Positions 33,088 through 43,501 of a DNA stretch of 64,000 nucleotides are shown piece after piece. This DNA comes from an uncultured Clostridia bacterium (GTDB taxonomy: Bacteria > Bacillota > Clostridia > Oscillospirales > Ruminococcaceae), in contig CANDVA010000003.1 of the NCBI GenBank assembly GCA_947389015.1, positions 1-64,000 on the forward strand. The letters are read 5' to 3'. Under the pieces are notes generated by a model, which ran no database searches, was not told the DNA's origin, and was given only the letters and a program-made list of their open reading frames with translations. Position 1 is the first letter of the stretch, and every line of letters starts with the position of its first letter. The translations under genes were made by a program, and so were the position numbers.

Positions 33088-33101
33088 GGAGGAGAATTAC
33101 A

Positions 33102-33914
33102 ATGGGACAGAAGGTTAATCCACACGGTCTCAGAGTGGGTGTAATCAAGGATTGGGATTCTCGCTGGTTCGCGGGCAAAGCAACCTTCGGTGATACACTT
33201 GTTGAGGACTATAACATCCGCGACTACCTGATGAACAAGAGAATGTTCAATAAGGCTAACGGAGAAAAGACCGCGCAGCAGCTCTCGAGAGCTGTCGGAA
33301 TTGCCAAGGTCGAGATCGAGCGCACGGGCGCGGACAAGATCAAGGTCTATATCCACGCGGCAAAGCCCGGTATGCTTATCGGCGTTAAGGGTGCGGAGAT
33401 CGAGAAGCTCCGCGCGGAGATCGAGAAGATCGTCGGCGGTAAGAGCGTTTCGCTCGATATCGTCGAGATAAAGAATCCCGACGCGAACGCTCAGCTCGTT
33501 GCCGACAATATCGCAATGCAGCTGGAGGGTCGTGTATCGTTCAGACGTGCTATGAAGCAGGTTATCGGCAGAACCATGAAGAGCGGCGCTAAGGGTATCA
33601 AGACCATGGTAAGCGGTCGTCTCGGCGGCGCCGAGATCGCGCGCTCGGAAAGCTACCACGAGGGTACGATCCCGCTTCAGACGTTGCGCGCGGACATTGA
33701 CTACGGCGTAGCGAGAGCAAACACCACCTACGGCGTTATCGGCGTTAAGGTATGGATCTATAACGGCGAAGTGCTCAAGGGCGAGATCCCCGCACAGAGA
33801 GCGGAGCGCCCCGACAGACGCCGCAACGATAGAAACAACGGTGGCAGAGGACGCGACGATCGCCGTCCCCGCAGACCGAGAGAAGCTAAGAAAACAGAAG
33901 GAGGTAACGAATAA
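33102..33914 (+). CDS. rpsC: 30S ribosomal protein S3 with charged tail
   Basis: This is a KH-domain protein of the mRNA entry site. Conserved parts are [40 protein letters not shown] (GxxG-like loop) and [20 protein letters not shown]. At 270 aa it exceeds the usual 210-230 aa because of a C-terminal Arg/Asp/Asn-rich low-complexity tail (from about 230, [18 protein letters not shown]). AAGGAGG precedes the ATG; the stop overlaps rplP by one base (TAATG). Confidence 0.97.
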   Translation: MGQKVNPHGLRVGVIKDWDSRWFAGKATFGDTLVEDYNIRDYLMNKRMFNKANGEKTAQQLSRAVGIAKVEIERTGADKIKVYIHAAKPGMLIGVKGAEIEKLRAEIEKIVGGKSVSLDIVEIKNPDANAQLVADNIAMQLEGRVSFRRAMKQVIGRTMKSGAKGIKTMVSGRLGGAEIARSESYHEGTIPLQTLRADIDYGVARANTTYGVIGVKVWIYNGEVLKGEIPAQRAERPDRRRNDRNNGGRGRDDRRPRRPREAKKTEGGNE

Positions 33915-34336
33915 TGCTGCTTCCTAAGAGAGTAAAGTACAGAAGAGTGCAGAGAGGCCGCCGCAAGGGCGTGGCTACAAGAGGCAATACCGTATCCAAC
34001 GGACAGTACGGCTTGCAGGCACTCGAAGCCGCATGGATAAAGTCCAACCAGATCGAGGCTGCTCGTATCGCCATGACGCGTTACATCAAGCGCGGCGGTC
34101 AGGTTTGGATAAAGATTTTCCCCGATAAGCCCGTTACGACCAAGCCGCTTGGCACTCGTATGGGTTCCGGAAAGGGTTCTCCCGAATACTGGGTAGCCGT
34201 TGTGAAGCCCGGACGCGTTATGTTCGAGATCGCGGGCGTATCCGAGGAGACCGCAAGAGAGGCTATGCGTCTCGCGATGCATAAGCTGCCTATCAAGTGT
34301 AAATTTGTTAAGAAGGAAGACGGAGGTGAGCTTTAA
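33914..34336 (+). CDS. rplP: 50S ribosomal protein L16
   Basis: The 140-aa protein organises the A-site tRNA corridor. It starts [20 protein letters not shown] and has [20 protein letters not shown] and [20 protein letters not shown]. The start overlaps the rpsC stop, and its own stop overlaps the rpmC start (TAATG), showing tight coupling. Confidence 0.98.
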   Translation: MLLPKRVKYRRVQRGRRKGVATRGNTVSNGQYGLQALEAAWIKSNQIEAARIAMTRYIKRGGQVWIKIFPDKPVTTKPLGTRMGSGKGSPEYWVAVVKPGRVMFEIAGVSEETAREAMRLAMHKLPIKCKFVKKEDGGEL

Positions 34337-34536
34337 TGAAGGCTTCGGAAATTAAATATCTCTCGGAAACAGAGCTTGAAACTAAGCTCGCCGAACTCAA
34401 AGCAGAGCTCTTTAATCTTCGCTTCCAGCTTGCCGTAAATCAGCTTGACAATCCTACAAGGATCAAGGCTGTCAAGAAGGATATCGCCCGCATCAAGACA
34501 ATTCAGCGCGAGCGCGAGCTTACGGCACAGAATTAA
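34336..34536 (+). CDS. rpmC: 50S ribosomal protein L29
   Basis: The 66-aa coiled-coil protein at the exit tunnel starts [20 protein letters not shown] with the [20 protein letters not shown] signature. GGAGGTGAG precedes the overlapping start. Confidence 0.97.
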   Translation: MKASEIKYLSETELETKLAELKAELFNLRFQLAVNQLDNPTRIKAVKKDIARIKTIQRERELTAQN

Positions 34537-34558
34537 GGAAGGAGGATAAGAACTAAAC

Positions 34559-34813
34559 ATGGAAAGAGCTTTAAGAAAGACAAGAATCGGCAGAGTAGTC
34601 AGCAACAAGATGGACAAGACGATCGTCGTTGCCATCGAAGACAATGTTCGTCATCCTCTTTACAAGAAAATCGTAAAGCGCACCATTAAGCTCAAGGCTC
34701 ACGACGAGCAGAACACCTGCAACATCGGCGACAGAGTTGAGATAATGGAAACTCGTCCGCTTTCCAAGGACAAGAGATGGCGCCTTGTAAATGTAATAGA
34801 GCGCGCTAAGTAA
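34559..34813 (+). CDS. rpsQ: 30S ribosomal protein S17
   Basis: The 84-aa OB-fold protein binds 16S rRNA early in assembly. Signatures are [20 protein letters not shown] and [31 protein letters not shown] precedes the ATG. Confidence 0.97.
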   Translation: MERALRKTRIGRVVSNKMDKTIVVAIEDNVRHPLYKKIVKRTIKLKAHDEQNTCNIGDRVEIMETRPLSKDKRWRLVNVIERAK

Positions 34814-34855
34814 TAGCGGACAGTATTTGAATTTTACGAAAGGAGAAGTAATGCC

Positions 34856-35224
34856 ATGATCCAGATGCAGACATTGCTTAAGGTTGCCGACAACACCGGC
34901 GCCAAGGAGCTTATGTGTATCAGAGTGCTGGGCGGTACCCGCAGAAGATACGCAAATATCGGCGACGTAATAGTTGCTTCGGTCAAAAAAGCTACACCCG
35001 GCGGCGTTGTTAAAAAGGGCGACGTTGTAAAGTGCGTTGTCGTTCGCTCCGCTAAGGGCTTGAGACGCGACGACGGCACATATATCCGCTTTGACGAAAA
35101 CGCGGCGGTAATTATTAAGGAGGACAAAAATCCGAGAGGTACTCGTATTTTTGGGCCGGTTGCCAGAGAGCTTAGAGATAAGGACTTTATGAAGATCCTG
35201 TCCCTCGCTCCCGAAGTACTGTAA
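34856..35224 (+). CDS. rplN: 50S ribosomal protein L14
   Basis: The 122-aa protein sits at the subunit interface and binds RsfS. It begins [20 protein letters not shown] and has [27 protein letters not shown] precedes the ATG at 34856; an ATG five bases earlier opens a two-codon minigene (ATG CCA TGA) that ends on the true start, a small oddity. Confidence 0.97.
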   Translation: MIQMQTLLKVADNTGAKELMCIRVLGGTRRRYANIGDVIVASVKKATPGGVVKKGDVVKCVVVRSAKGLRRDDGTYIRFDENAAVIIKEDKNPRGTRIFGPVARELRDKDFMKILSLAPEVL

Positions 35225-35239
35225 TGGAGGTGTACCGAT

Positions 35240-35569
35240 ATGAATAAGCTTCATGTTAAAGTAGGCGACACCGTAATGCTTATGGTAGGCGACAAGAAGG
35301 GCGACAGAGGCAAGACCGGCAAGGTTCTCACCGTTTCGCCCAAGGAGGGTAAGGTCATCGTTGAGGGTATCAATATGGTGACCAAGCACGTAAAGCCCCG
35401 TCAGCAGGGTCAGCTCGGCGGAAGAGTTCAGGCGGAGAGCCCGATCTACGCTTGTAAGGTAATGCCCGTCTGCCCCAAGTGCAGCAAGCCTACCAGAGTT
35501 GGTCACAAGATCGAGGACGGAAAGAAGATTAGAATTTGCAAGCACTGCGGCGCAGAGCTGAAATACTAA
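35240..35569 (+). CDS. rplX: 50S ribosomal protein L24
   Basis: This 109-aa assembly initiator of the large subunit has an N-terminal KOW motif ([20 protein letters not shown]) and a C-terminal [14 protein letters not shown]...CKHCG zinc-ribbon-like segment with paired cysteines. GGAGGTG precedes the ATG. Confidence 0.97.
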   Translation: MNKLHVKVGDTVMLMVGDKKGDRGKTGKVLTVSPKEGKVIVEGINMVTKHVKPRQQGQLGGRVQAESPIYACKVMPVCPKCSKPTRVGHKIEDGKKIRICKHCGAELKY

Positions 35570-35669
35570 TGATCACAACTTGTCGGATATAAGGAGTTCC
35601 GCGGGATAACGGCGAAACGGGTTCGCGCGTTCCCACGGGCTAAAATCCGGCAGATAGGAGAAAGTAACA

Positions 35670-36209
35670 ATGGCTAGAATGAAGGATTTCTACAAGGAAA
35701 CCGTAGCTCCCGCCCTGTTTAAAAAGTTTGGCTATAAGTCTGTTATGCAGACACCGAAGATCGATAAGATCGTAGTCAACGTTGGCTGCGGCGAGGCTAA
35801 GGAAAACGCGAAGATCATTGAGAACGTAATGGCGGAGCTTGCTGCTATCACGGGTCAGAAGCCCGTTGCGTGCCGCTCCAAGAAGTCCGTTGCGAACTTC
35901 AAGCTCAGAGAGGGTCAGATCATCGGCGTTAAGGTTACACTGCGCGGCGATATCATGTACGAGTTCCTCGACAGACTGTTTAACGTGGCTCTGCCCCGTG
36001 TACGCGACTTCAGAGGCATCAACCCCAACTCCTTCGACGGACGCGGCAATTACTCGTTCGGTCTGAAAGAGCAGCTGATCTTCCCCGAAATTGAATACGA
36101 CAAGATCGACGCGGTTCGCGGTATGGATATCAACTTTATCACCACCGCAAAGACCGATGAAGAAGCAAGGGAGCTGCTCACGCTTATGGGCGCTCCGTTT
36201 GAGAAGTAA
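35670..36209 (+). CDS. rplE: 50S ribosomal protein L5
   Basis: The 179-aa protein binds 5S rRNA and contacts P-site tRNA. It has [40 protein letters not shown] and [26 protein letters not shown] precedes the ATG. A 100-bp space upstream has hairpin potential (CGGGAT..., 35598-35640). Confidence 0.98.
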   Translation: MARMKDFYKETVAPALFKKFGYKSVMQTPKIDKIVVNVGCGEAKENAKIIENVMAELAAITGQKPVACRSKKSVANFKLREGQIIGVKVTLRGDIMYEFLDRLFNVALPRVRDFRGINPNSFDGRGNYSFGLKEQLIFPEIEYDKIDAVRGMDINFITTAKTDEEARELLTLMGAPFEK

Positions 36210-36234
36210 TCCAGTTTCACTTAGGAGGAATAAG

Positions 36235-36420
36235 ATGGCAAAAACGTCTTTAAAGCAGAAGCAGCAGAGAACGCCCAAGTTCTCCACTCGTGCTTACAAC
36301 AGATGCAAGATCTGCGGCAGACCTCACGCTTATCTGCGTAAGTTCGGCATTTGCAGAATCTGCTTCAGAGAGCTTGCGTACAAGGGTCAGATTCCCGGTG
36401 TGAAGAAGGCAAGCTGGTAA
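36235..36420 (+). CDS. rpsZ: 30S ribosomal protein S14, zinc type
   Basis: The 61-aa short S14 has two CxxC pairs (CKIC and CRIC) that hold zinc, as in Firmicutes type Z. It begins [23 protein letters not shown] 36235 follows TTAGGAGG; longer in-frame starts lie inside rplE. Confidence 0.98.
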   Translation: MAKTSLKQKQQRTPKFSTRAYNRCKICGRPHAYLRKFGICRICFRELAYKGQIPGVKKASW

Positions 36421-36570
36421 GAACCAATTAGCAAATCGGAATTTTTACCTCATCGGGCAAACAATTCGTTCAAGCCCGATCAAGAGGAAAATCAAGTAGG
36501 TACGACGGGTATAAAACGCCAGGGCGTTTTTAATGGCTCCCGTAACGGCTTACGTTTAGGAGGTAAATGA

Positions 36571-36969
36571 ATGCAGATCACTGATACTATTGCGGATATG
36601 CTGACAAGAATTCGTAACGCTAACTCCGCAAAGCACCCCACTGTTGACATTCCCGCTTCCAACCTCAAAAAGCAGATCGCTCAGATACTGCTGGACGAGG
36701 GCTACATCAAGGCTTTTAAGGTCATTGATGACAGCAAGCAGGGCGTTATCAGAGTAACACTTAAGTATACCGACAGCAGAGCGCAGGTTATTACGGGGCT
36801 CCGCCGCGTATCTAAACCCGGTCTTAGAATTTACTCGAACTGCAAGGATATGCCGAAGGTTATGAAAGGTCTCGGAATTGCGATCGTATCCACTTCCAAG
36901 GGCATCATGACCGATAAGAAGGCTCGCGAGATGAACGTCGGCGGCGAAGTTCTTGCGTTCGTATGGTAA
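36571..36969 (+). CDS. rpsH: 30S ribosomal protein S8
   Basis: The 132-aa primary 16S rRNA-binding protein controls the spc operon in E. coli. It starts [20 protein letters not shown] and ends with [20 protein letters not shown] and VLAFVW. TTAGGAGG precedes the ATG. The 150-bp space before it contains a CGGGC...GCCCG pair (36454-36479) and an AAAACGCC...GGCGTTTT hairpin (36513-36531), candidate processing or control structures. Confidence 0.98.
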   Translation: MQITDTIADMLTRIRNANSAKHPTVDIPASNLKKQIAQILLDEGYIKAFKVIDDSKQGVIRVTLKYTDSRAQVITGLRRVSKPGLRIYSNCKDMPKVMKGLGIAIVSTSKGIMTDKKAREMNVGGEVLAFVW

Positions 36970-36985
36970 TAGGAGGAATAGTAAT

Positions 36986-37531
36986 ATGTCAAGAATTGGT
37001 AGAATGCCTGTTACTGTTCCCGCAGGCGTCGACGTAAAGATCGACGGACCGGTCGTAACAGTAAAGGGTCCTAAGGGAACTCTTACCAAGGAGTTCAATC
37101 ACCTGATGAAGATATCTCAGGAGGGTACGGAGATAATCGTTTCCCGTCCCGATGACGAGAACCTTTCCAAGTCGCTCCACGGTCTGACAAGAACGCTTAT
37201 CCACAATATGGTGGTAGGCGTTACGGAGGGCTTCAAGAAGGAGCTGGAGATCAACGGCGTTGGTTTCAGATGTGAAAAGCAGGGCAAGAAGGTCGTTATG
37301 AACCTCGGCTTCTCCCACAAGGTAGAGGTTTCGGATACCGACGACATCAAGCTTGAGGTTCCCGCTCCCAACAAGATAGTTGTAACGGGTATCGACAAGC
37401 AGAAGGTCGGACAGATGGCTTCCGAGATCAGAGGCAAGCGTCCTCCCGAGCCTTACAAGGGCAAGGGCATCAAGTACGTCGATGAGGTTATCCGCCGCAA
37501 GGAAGGTAAAGCCGGCAAGGGTAAGAAGTAA
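36986..37531 (+). CDS. rplF: 50S ribosomal protein L6
   Basis: This 181-aa two-domain protein near the factor-binding site has [34 protein letters not shown] and [22 protein letters not shown] 36986 follows AGGAGGAATAG. Confidence 0.98.
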   Translation: MSRIGRMPVTVPAGVDVKIDGPVVTVKGPKGTLTKEFNHLMKISQEGTEIIVSRPDDENLSKSLHGLTRTLIHNMVVGVTEGFKKELEINGVGFRCEKQGKKVVMNLGFSHKVEVSDTDDIKLEVPAPNKIVVTGIDKQKVGQMASEIRGKRPPEPYKGKGIKYVDEVIRRKEGKAGKGKK

Positions 37532-37549
37532 GGAAAGGACTGAAAGAAA

Positions 37550-37909
37550 ATGGTTAAAGCTATTGATAAGAATAAGAGCAGACTTCGCCGTCATAAGCGC
37601 GTCCGCTCTAAGATCACAGGCACTCCCGAGTGCCCGAGACTTAATGTTTTCCGTTCTTCCATGCACATTTACGCTCAGATCATTGACGACGTAAACGGCA
37701 AGACCTTAGCTTCCGCTTCTTCGGCGGTAAAGGGCTTCGGACAGTACGGCGGAAACGTTGAGGCGGCTAAGAAGGTCGGTCTTGCGATCGCCGAAGCGGC
37801 AAAGGCTGCGGGTATCACGGACGTCGTTTTCGACAGAGGCGGCTATGTATACCACGGAAGAGTTGCGGCTCTCGCCGAGGGCGCAAGAGAAGGCGGACTT
37901 AATTTCTGA
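37550..37909 (+). CDS. rplR: 50S ribosomal protein L18
   Basis: The 119-aa 5S rRNA-binding protein has [20 protein letters not shown] and [29 protein letters not shown] precedes the ATG. Confidence 0.98.
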   Translation: MVKAIDKNKSRLRRHKRVRSKITGTPECPRLNVFRSSMHIYAQIIDDVNGKTLASASSAVKGFGQYGGNVEAAKKVGLAIAEAAKAAGITDVVFDRGGYVYHGRVAALAEGAREGGLNF

Positions 37910-37926
37910 TAAGGAGGGAAACAGAC

Positions 37927-38421
37927 TTGGCTAATTTTGAAAATACAGAAAACGAGCTCTCCGAGAAGGTAGTTGCTATCAACCGTGTTTCTAAGACAGT
38001 AAAGGGCGGACGCATCATGAAGTTCTCCGCGCTGGTAGTCGTAGGCGACGGAAACGGCACAGTAGGTTTCGGTATGGGCAAATCCAACGAGGTTCCCGAC
38101 GCTATCCGCAAGGGAATTGACGACGCGAAGAAGAATCTTCATAAGATCGCTCTCAAGGGCACTACGATACCCCATGAGATCACAGGCAAATTCGGCGCAG
38201 GCGCGGTTCTGATGCGTCCCGCTCCCGAGGGTACCGGCGTTATCGCGGGCGGTCCCGTTCGTGCCGTTATCGAGATGGCGGGCATTAAGAATATCCGTAC
38301 AAAGTCGCTGCGTTCCAACAACCCTTGCAACGTCGTAAGAGCTACCATGCAGGGTCTTACAAGCTTGAGAACGGCAGAGGAGGTCGCTGCGCTCAGAGGC
38401 AAGAGCGTTAAGGATCTCTAA
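37927..38421 (+). CDS. rpsE: 30S ribosomal protein S5
   Basis: This 164-aa protein at the mRNA entry has helicase and fidelity roles. It has [40 protein letters not shown] and [20 protein letters not shown]-like residues. The start is TTG at 37927 with AAGGAGGGAAAC upstream; no ATG is suitably placed. Confidence 0.97.
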   Translation: MANFENTENELSEKVVAINRVSKTVKGGRIMKFSALVVVGDGNGTVGFGMGKSNEVPDAIRKGIDDAKKNLHKIALKGTTIPHEITGKFGAGAVLMRPAPEGTGVIAGGPVRAVIEMAGIKNIRTKSLRSNNPCNVVRATMQGLTSLRTAEEVAALRGKSVKDL

Positions 38422-38445
38422 TTGCGTAAAGATAGGAGAATAGAA

Positions 38446-38622
38446 ATGGCATTGAAAATAACGCTTGTACGCTCGCTCAACAGCTGCAAGAAGAATCAGA
38501 TCGCCACCGCGTATTCCCTTGGACTGCGCAAGGTGAACTCTGTAACAACTCAGCCCGATAACGAGGCTACAAAAGGTAAAATCAAGACTATCGCTCACCT
38601 GGTAAAGGTTGAAGAGGTTTGA
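38446..38622 (+). CDS. rpmD: 50S ribosomal protein L30
   Basis: This 58-aa protein (MALKITLVRSLNSCKKNQIA, TAYSLGLRKVNSVTTQPDN) is typical in length. ATG 38446 follows ATAGGAG; a TTG at 38422 directly after the rpsE stop is less likely. Confidence 0.97.
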   Translation: MALKITLVRSLNSCKKNQIATAYSLGLRKVNSVTTQPDNEATKGKIKTIAHLVKVEEV

Positions 38623-38665
38623 TTATACAAGAACATCTAATTTTTACTAGGGGGTGCAAAGCAAT

Positions 38666-39109
38666 ATGAAGCTTCACGAATTACAGCCGGCGGCAGGTTC
38701 GGTCAAGGACGTAAAGCGCATTGGACGCGGTCACGGTTCCGGTCAGGGCAAGACCGCGGGCAAGGGTCATAAGGGTCAGAAGGCACGTTCCGGCGGCTCT
38801 ATCAGACCGGGCTTCGAGGGCGGTCAGATGCCGCTTCAGAGAAGAATGCCGAAGAGAGGCTTTAACAACATCTTCGCAAAGGAGTTTGCGACTGTTAACG
38901 TGTCCGAGCTCGAGAAGAGATTCGAGAGCGGCGCTGTCGTTGACGCGAACGCTCTTATCGAGAGCGGCGCTATTAAGGACGCTAAGGACGGCGTGAAAAT
39001 TCTCGGCAACGGCGAGCTCACCAAGAGCCTCACCGTAAAGGCGGTAAAGTTCACCGCTGCCGCTCAGGAAAAAATTGAAAAGGCAGGCGGAAAGGCTGAG
39101 GTGATGTAA
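38666..39109 (+). CDS. rplO: 50S ribosomal protein L15
   Basis: The 147-aa assembly protein has a Gly/Lys-rich N-terminal extension ([20 protein letters not shown]) and a globular part with [21 protein letters not shown] 38666 follows AGGGGGTGC. It directly abuts secY. Confidence 0.98.
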   Translation: MKLHELQPAAGSVKDVKRIGRGHGSGQGKTAGKGHKGQKARSGGSIRPGFEGGQMPLQRRMPKRGFNNIFAKEFATVNVSELEKRFESGAVVDANALIESGAIKDAKDGVKILGNGELTKSLTVKAVKFTAAAQEKIEKAGGKAEVM

Positions 39110-40471
39110 TTGAACGGAATGCTTACAGTCTTTCGTAACGCGTGGGTCGATACTCAGCTGCGTAAGAAGATCTTGTATACGCTGTTTATACTCCTCTTGT
39201 TCCGCTTGGGTTCATGCATTTTCGTTCCGTTCCTCGATAACTCCGCGATAACGCAGATGATATCGGGAGCGTCGCTGCTCAATTACCTCGATGTAATGAC
39301 AGGCGGTGCGCTCGGAAAGGGCACGCTGCTGGCGATGTCCATTACTCCGTATATCAACGCGTCGATTATTATTCAGCTTCTGACTGTTGCGATACCGCCG
39401 CTCGAAAGGCTGTCCAAAGAGGGCGAAGAGGGCAGGAAGAAGATCAATACGATCACAAAGTTCACCTCGCTCGGTATAGCGATATTCCAGGCGACGGCGT
39501 TCTACTTCTCGTTGAGAAACGGTACGACGGATTCAAATGATAACCATGTTGCGATTTTGAAGTTCGGCGACGTTCTGGATACTACGAGCAACACGTTCTC
39601 CGTGGTGCTTTCGGCTATAACGATAATCGCCTGTTTCGTTGCGGGCGCGTCGGTCATTATCTGGCTGGGCGACCGCATCAATGAAAAGGGTATCGGAAAC
39701 GGTATCTCCATGATTTTGTTTGCGGGTATCGTGGCAAGAGTTCCCGAAACGATCGGAAACTTTATCGGCATTATTTCGTCCGATCCTGACAATATCGGCG
39801 TAAACCTTGTGTTTATTATCGCTACGGTAATTATTTTTGTTGCGATGATATGGTTCGTTATTTTTATGACGAACGCGGAGAGACGTATTCCCGTTCAGTA
39901 CGCTAAGCGAGTTGTGGGACGGAAAATGTACGGCGGTCAGTCGACGCATATCCCGATCAAGGTAGCAATGAGCGGCGTTATGCCTATCATCTTCGCGATG
40001 TCGCTTATGAGCCTTCCGCAGACCATTTGTTTCTTCTTCGGAATAGACGGCAAGGGCGAGGGCTTCTGGCACGGCTTCGTGAGATTTTTCTCACAGCAGT
40101 CCGCCGCGTACGCGGTTATCTACTTCGTGCTGATTATCGCGTTCAACTACTTCTACGTGGCAATCACGTACAATCCCGTTGAGATAGCGAACAATCTGAA
40201 AAAGAACAACGGCGCGATACCGGGCTATCGTCCGGGCAAGCCTACGTCCGATTTCATTTACAACTCGCTCAACAAGATAACGCTTATCGGCGCTATCTTC
40301 CTCGGAGTTATCGCGATATTCCCGATCATTCTCTCGTGGATCAACCCGAGCTTCTCCGCCGTATCGCTTGGCGGTACTACGATGCTGATCATCGTCGGCG
40401 TTGCGCTCGAAACGGTTCGTACTCTCGAGAGCCAGATCATGATGCGTCATCACCCGGGCTTTTTGGACTAA
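39110..40471 (+). CDS. secY: Protein translocase subunit SecY
   Basis: This is the ten-helix channel of the Sec translocon, 453 aa. Signatures are ILYTLFILLLFRLGSCIFVP, MSITPYINASIIIQLLTVAI (helix 2), ERRIPVQYAKRVVGRKMYGG in the cytosolic loop for SecA/ribosome contact, and NPVEIANNLKKNNGAIPGYR. The start is TTG at 39110, immediately after the rplO stop with GAGGTG six bases before; ATG at 39119 is possible but poorly spaced. Confidence 0.98.
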   Translation: MNGMLTVFRNAWVDTQLRKKILYTLFILLLFRLGSCIFVPFLDNSAITQMISGASLLNYLDVMTGGALGKGTLLAMSITPYINASIIIQLLTVAIPPLERLSKEGEEGRKKINTITKFTSLGIAIFQATAFYFSLRNGTTDSNDNHVAILKFGDVLDTTSNTFSVVLSAITIIACFVAGASVIIWLGDRINEKGIGNGISMILFAGIVARVPETIGNFIGIISSDPDNIGVNLVFIIATVIIFVAMIWFVIFMTNAERRIPVQYAKRVVGRKMYGGQSTHIPIKVAMSGVMPIIFAMSLMSLPQTICFFFGIDGKGEGFWHGFVRFFSQQSAAYAVIYFVLIIAFNYFYVAITYNPVEIANNLKKNNGAIPGYRPGKPTSDFIYNSLNKITLIGAIFLGVIAIFPIILSWINPSFSAVSLGGTTMLIIVGVALETVRTLESQIMMRHHPGFLD

Positions 40472-40495
40472 TAGTTATGCAAGAGGAGCTTGATT

Positions 40496-41128
40496 ATGAA
40501 TATGATTTTTTTGGGCGCTCCCGGCGCCGGCAAAGGAACACAGGCAGAGGTCGTCTGCAAGGAGCTGAATATTCCCGCGGTCTCGACGGGTAATATGCTT
40601 CGCGAGGCTGTTAAGAACGGCACCGACGCAGGTCTTGCGGCAAAGAAGTTTATGGACGCGGGCGAGTTGGTTCCCGATGAGGTCGTTATCGGCATTCTGA
40701 AGGACAGAATAGCTCAGGACGACGCCAAGAACGGCTTTATCCTCGACGGCTTCCCCAGAACGGTGGCTCAGGCGGAGGCGCTTGAGAGCATGGGTGTAAA
40801 GATTGACAAGGTAGTCGAGATCGACGTTTCGGACGAGGCTATCACGGCAAGAATGAGCGGCAGACGCGTTTGCGAGGGCTGCGGCAATTCTTACCATATC
40901 GAGTACAAGCCCACTAAGGTCGAGGGCGTTTGCGACGCTTGCGGCGCGAAGGTCGTGCAGAGAATAGACGACAAGCCCGAGACGGTTCAGGCTCGCCTGA
41001 AGACCTATCATGAAAAGACGGCTCCTCTCAAGGACTACTATCAGTCAAGAGGAAAGCTTGTTACAGTTCAGGGACAGAACGATATCGCGGAGACCTCAAA
41101 GCTGGTTCTCGCGGCTATCAAGGGCTGA
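40496..41128 (+). CDS. adk: Adenylate kinase, zinc LID type
   Basis: It catalyses ATP + AMP to 2 ADP. The 210-aa protein has P-loop GAPGAGKGT (residues 7-15), FILDGFPRTVAQAEAL and a LID with four cysteines (126, 129, 146, 149) for zinc, as in Gram-positive long forms. ATG 40496 follows AGAGGAGC. It lies in the conserved secY-adk-map order. Confidence 0.98.
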   Translation: MNMIFLGAPGAGKGTQAEVVCKELNIPAVSTGNMLREAVKNGTDAGLAAKKFMDAGELVPDEVVIGILKDRIAQDDAKNGFILDGFPRTVAQAEALESMGVKIDKVVEIDVSDEAITARMSGRRVCEGCGNSYHIEYKPTKVEGVCDACGAKVVQRIDDKPETVQARLKTYHEKTAPLKDYYQSRGKLVTVQGQNDIAETSKLVLAAIKG

Positions 41129-41153
41129 TCCCGTTAGAAAGCGTACAGGCACA

Positions 41154-41909
41154 ATGATACAGATCAAAAATCCAAACGAGCTTAAGGCTATGATGAAAGC
41201 GGGCGAGCTTGCCGCGCAGGCGCTCGCACTCGCGGGGAGGCATGCGGTTCCGGGAATTTCGACGTGGGAGCTTGACAAGATCGTCGACGAGTTCGTTCGT
41301 TCCAAGGGTGGACATTCTCCCTGCAAAGGTTTCGAGGATTTCCCGGGACACAACTGCTATTCGGTAAACGAGGAGCTTATCCACAGTATCCCTTCCAAAA
41401 AGAAGATACTCAGAGAGGGCGATATCGTGTCCTGCGACATCGTAGCCGAGCTTAACGGCTTTATGGGCGACAATACCAGAACTTTCAAGGTCGGAAAGGT
41501 GTCCGAGGAAGCGGAACGGTTACTGAAATACACCGAAGAGGCTTTGTACAAGGGCATTGAAAAGGCTGTCGCGGGCAACCGCATAGGCGACATTTCCCAC
41601 GCGATCCAAACTCACGTGGAAAGCGGGGGGTATGCCTGCGCCGAGAAGTTTATCGGACACGGTATCGGACGCGATATGCACGAGGATCCCGAGGTCCCGA
41701 ACGAGGGTAAAGCGGGGCACGGTCCCAGGCTTATGCCCGGTATGACGATCGCTATCGAGCCGATGGTCAATTCCCATTCGCGGCGGGTTCGGATATTAAG
41801 CGACAAGTGGACGGTGGTTACCACCGACGGAAGTCTTTCCTGCCACTTTGAGCATACCGTCGCCATCACGAACGGCGAACCCGTGATACTGACACTGGAG
41901 AGCCACTGA
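41154..41909 (+). CDS. map: Methionine aminopeptidase, type I
   Basis: It removes the initiator methionine. The 251-aa pita-bread fold enzyme has metal ligands in DIVAELNGFMGDNTRTF (two Asp), the His of GHGIGRDMHEDPEVPN, the Glu of AIEPM and the Glu in CHFEHTVAI. ATG 41154 has only a weak ribosome binding site (ACAGGC), 25 bp after adk. The stop overlaps the next gene (TGATG). Confidence 0.97.
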   Translation: MIQIKNPNELKAMMKAGELAAQALALAGRHAVPGISTWELDKIVDEFVRSKGGHSPCKGFEDFPGHNCYSVNEELIHSIPSKKKILREGDIVSCDIVAELNGFMGDNTRTFKVGKVSEEAERLLKYTEEALYKGIEKAVAGNRIGDISHAIQTHVESGGYACAEKFIGHGIGRDMHEDPEVPNEGKAGHGPRLMPGMTIAIEPMVNSHSRRVRILSDKWTVVTTDGSLSCHFEHTVAITNGEPVILTLESH

Positions 41910-42169
41910 TGGAGATTAAAGCCGGAAGAGTGGTCATAAGCTCCGCGGGGCACGACAGCGGTCGACGCATGGTCGTGACAGGAGCTGACGGCGGATTTGT
42001 TTTCGTCGCAGACGGAAAAGAGCGAAGGCTCGCAACCCCGAAAAAGAAGAATATAAAGCACGTCCGCGTTACCTCGTGTTCGATAGAGCTCGAGGGTATG
42101 ACGGACAAAAGGCTGCGGCAGACGCTTAGAGCGTTGAGCCCCGAATGCACGTTACAGGAGAGTGAATAG
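41909..42169 (+). CDS. KOW-domain RNA-binding protein
   Basis: The 86-aa protein resembles the small KOW/L14e-like proteins encoded between map and infA in Firmicutes. It starts [20 protein letters not shown] with a KOW-like beta barrel, has a basic [10 protein letters not shown] patch and ends in a charged helix. The start overlaps the map stop. A ribosome-associated role is assumed from family and location. Confidence 0.85.
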   Translation: MEIKAGRVVISSAGHDSGRRMVVTGADGGFVFVADGKERRLATPKKKNIKHVRVTSCSIELEGMTDKRLRQTLRALSPECTLQESE

Positions 42170-42170
42170 C

Positions 42171-42389
42171 TTGTCTAAGGAAGATGTATTGGAAGTAGAA
42201 GGAACAATTCTTGAGGCGCTCCCGAACGCACAGTTCAAGGTGGAGCTGTCAAACGGTCACCAGATTTTAGCGCACATCAGCGGCAAGCTGAGGATGAATT
42301 ATATCCGTATCCTGCCGGGCGATAAGGTCACCGTTGAGATGTCTCCCTACGACCTTACTAAGGGCAGAATCACATGGCGTGCCAAGTAA
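42171..42389 (+). CDS. infA: Translation initiation factor IF-1
   Basis: This 72-aa OB-fold factor binds the 30S A site. It has [20 protein letters not shown] and [20 protein letters not shown] and exactly the family length. The TTG start at 42171 follows AGGAGAGTG; a GTG at 42162 would overlap the upstream gene. Confidence 0.97.
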   Translation: MSKEDVLEVEGTILEALPNAQFKVELSNGHQILAHISGKLRMNYIRILPGDKVTVEMSPYDLTKGRITWRAK

Positions 42390-42460
42390 TCACGTCGATA
42401 AAGCGACGTTATCACCAATGATGCTGCCGCAAACAGTGAACCTTTAAGGAGGGTATTACG

Positions 42461-42574
42461 ATGAAAGTTAGACCTTCGGTAAAGCCCATGTGCGATAAGT
42501 GCAAGGTCATAAAGCGCAAGGGCAAAGTTATGGTTATTTGTGTTGAACCCAAGCACAAACAGAGACAGGGTTGA
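42461..42574 (+). CDS. rpmJ: 50S ribosomal protein L36
   Basis: The 37-aa protein reads [20 protein letters not shown] and ends with [11 protein letters not shown]. Cys11, Cys14 and Cys27 with a C-terminal His form the zinc ribbon of the C+ paralogue. AAGGAGG precedes the ATG. Confidence 0.97.
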   Translation: MKVRPSVKPMCDKCKVIKRKGKVMVICVEPKHKQRQG

Positions 42575-42599
42575 TTCCCTATTTTAAGGAGGAAATGCT

Positions 42600-42971
42600 A
42601 TGGCAAGAATTGCCGGTGTGGATCTGCCTAAGGAGAAACGCGTAGAGATCGGCTTGACCTATGTCTACGGAATCGGCAGAAAGTCCGCTAACGATATTCT
42701 GGCAAAGGCGGGTGTTAATCCCGACACACGCGTTAAGGATCTGACCGATGATGAAGAGGCTAAGATCCGCGAGGTCATCGACAAGGACGGCTATGTTGTG
42801 GAGGGCGATCTGAGAAGAATGGTCGCGCTTAACATCAAGCGTCTGGTTGAGATCAACTGTTATCGCGGAATGCGTCACCGCAAGGGTCTGCCCGTCCGCG
42901 GTCAGCGCACCAAGACAAACGCCAGAACACGCAAGGGTCCCAAGAAGACAATTGCAAACAAGAAGAAGTAA
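42600..42971 (+). CDS. rpsM: 30S ribosomal protein S13
   Basis: This 123-aa head protein contacts the P-site tRNA and the large subunit. It has [39 protein letters not shown] and [27 protein letters not shown] precedes the ATG. Confidence 0.98.
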   Translation: MARIAGVDLPKEKRVEIGLTYVYGIGRKSANDILAKAGVNPDTRVKDLTDDEEAKIREVIDKDGYVVEGDLRRMVALNIKRLVEINCYRGMRHRKGLPVRGQRTKTNARTRKGPKKTIANKKK

Positions 42972-42990
42972 TAGGAAAGGCGGTAAATAA

Positions 42991-43386
42991 ATGGCACAGG
43001 CTAAAAAACAGGTTATACGCAGACGTCGTGAGCGCAAGAATATTGAAAACGGCGCAGCTCACATTCAGTCGTCTTTTAATAACACTATTGTGACTATCAC
43101 CGACCTTCAGGGAAATGCTCTTTCATGGGCTTCCGCAGGCGGCTTGGGCTTCCGCGGCTCGAGAAAGTCTACTCCGTATGCGGCGCAGACCGCTGCCGAC
43201 GTTGCGGCTAAGGCTGCTATGGAGCACGGACTGAAGACCGTTGAGGTTTTCGTAAAGGGTCCCGGTCAGGGTCGTGAGGCGGCTATCCGCGCGCTTCAGG
43301 CTGCGGGTCTTGAGGTAAAGCTCATTAAGGACGTAACCCCCATTCCCCACAACGGATGCCGTCCCCCCAAGAGAAGACGCGTCTGA
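42991..43386 (+). CDS. rpsK: 30S ribosomal protein S11
   Basis: The 131-aa platform protein near the E site has [40 protein letters not shown] and [13 protein letters not shown] at the C terminus. GGAAAGG precedes the ATG. Confidence 0.98.
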   Translation: MAQAKKQVIRRRRERKNIENGAAHIQSSFNNTIVTITDLQGNALSWASAGGLGFRGSRKSTPYAAQTAADVAAKAAMEHGLKTVEVFVKGPGQGREAAIRALQAAGLEVKLIKDVTPIPHNGCRPPKRRRV

Positions 43387-43501
43387 TCGAGGATACGAGG
43401 TCAATAATGGTAAAAACAACAGCATAAGAACCGAGCGCAACGTTTGCTCGGCGTCGGCTGTAAAGCCGATATGTAATTAGATTAACGGAGGATTTTATAT
43501 T

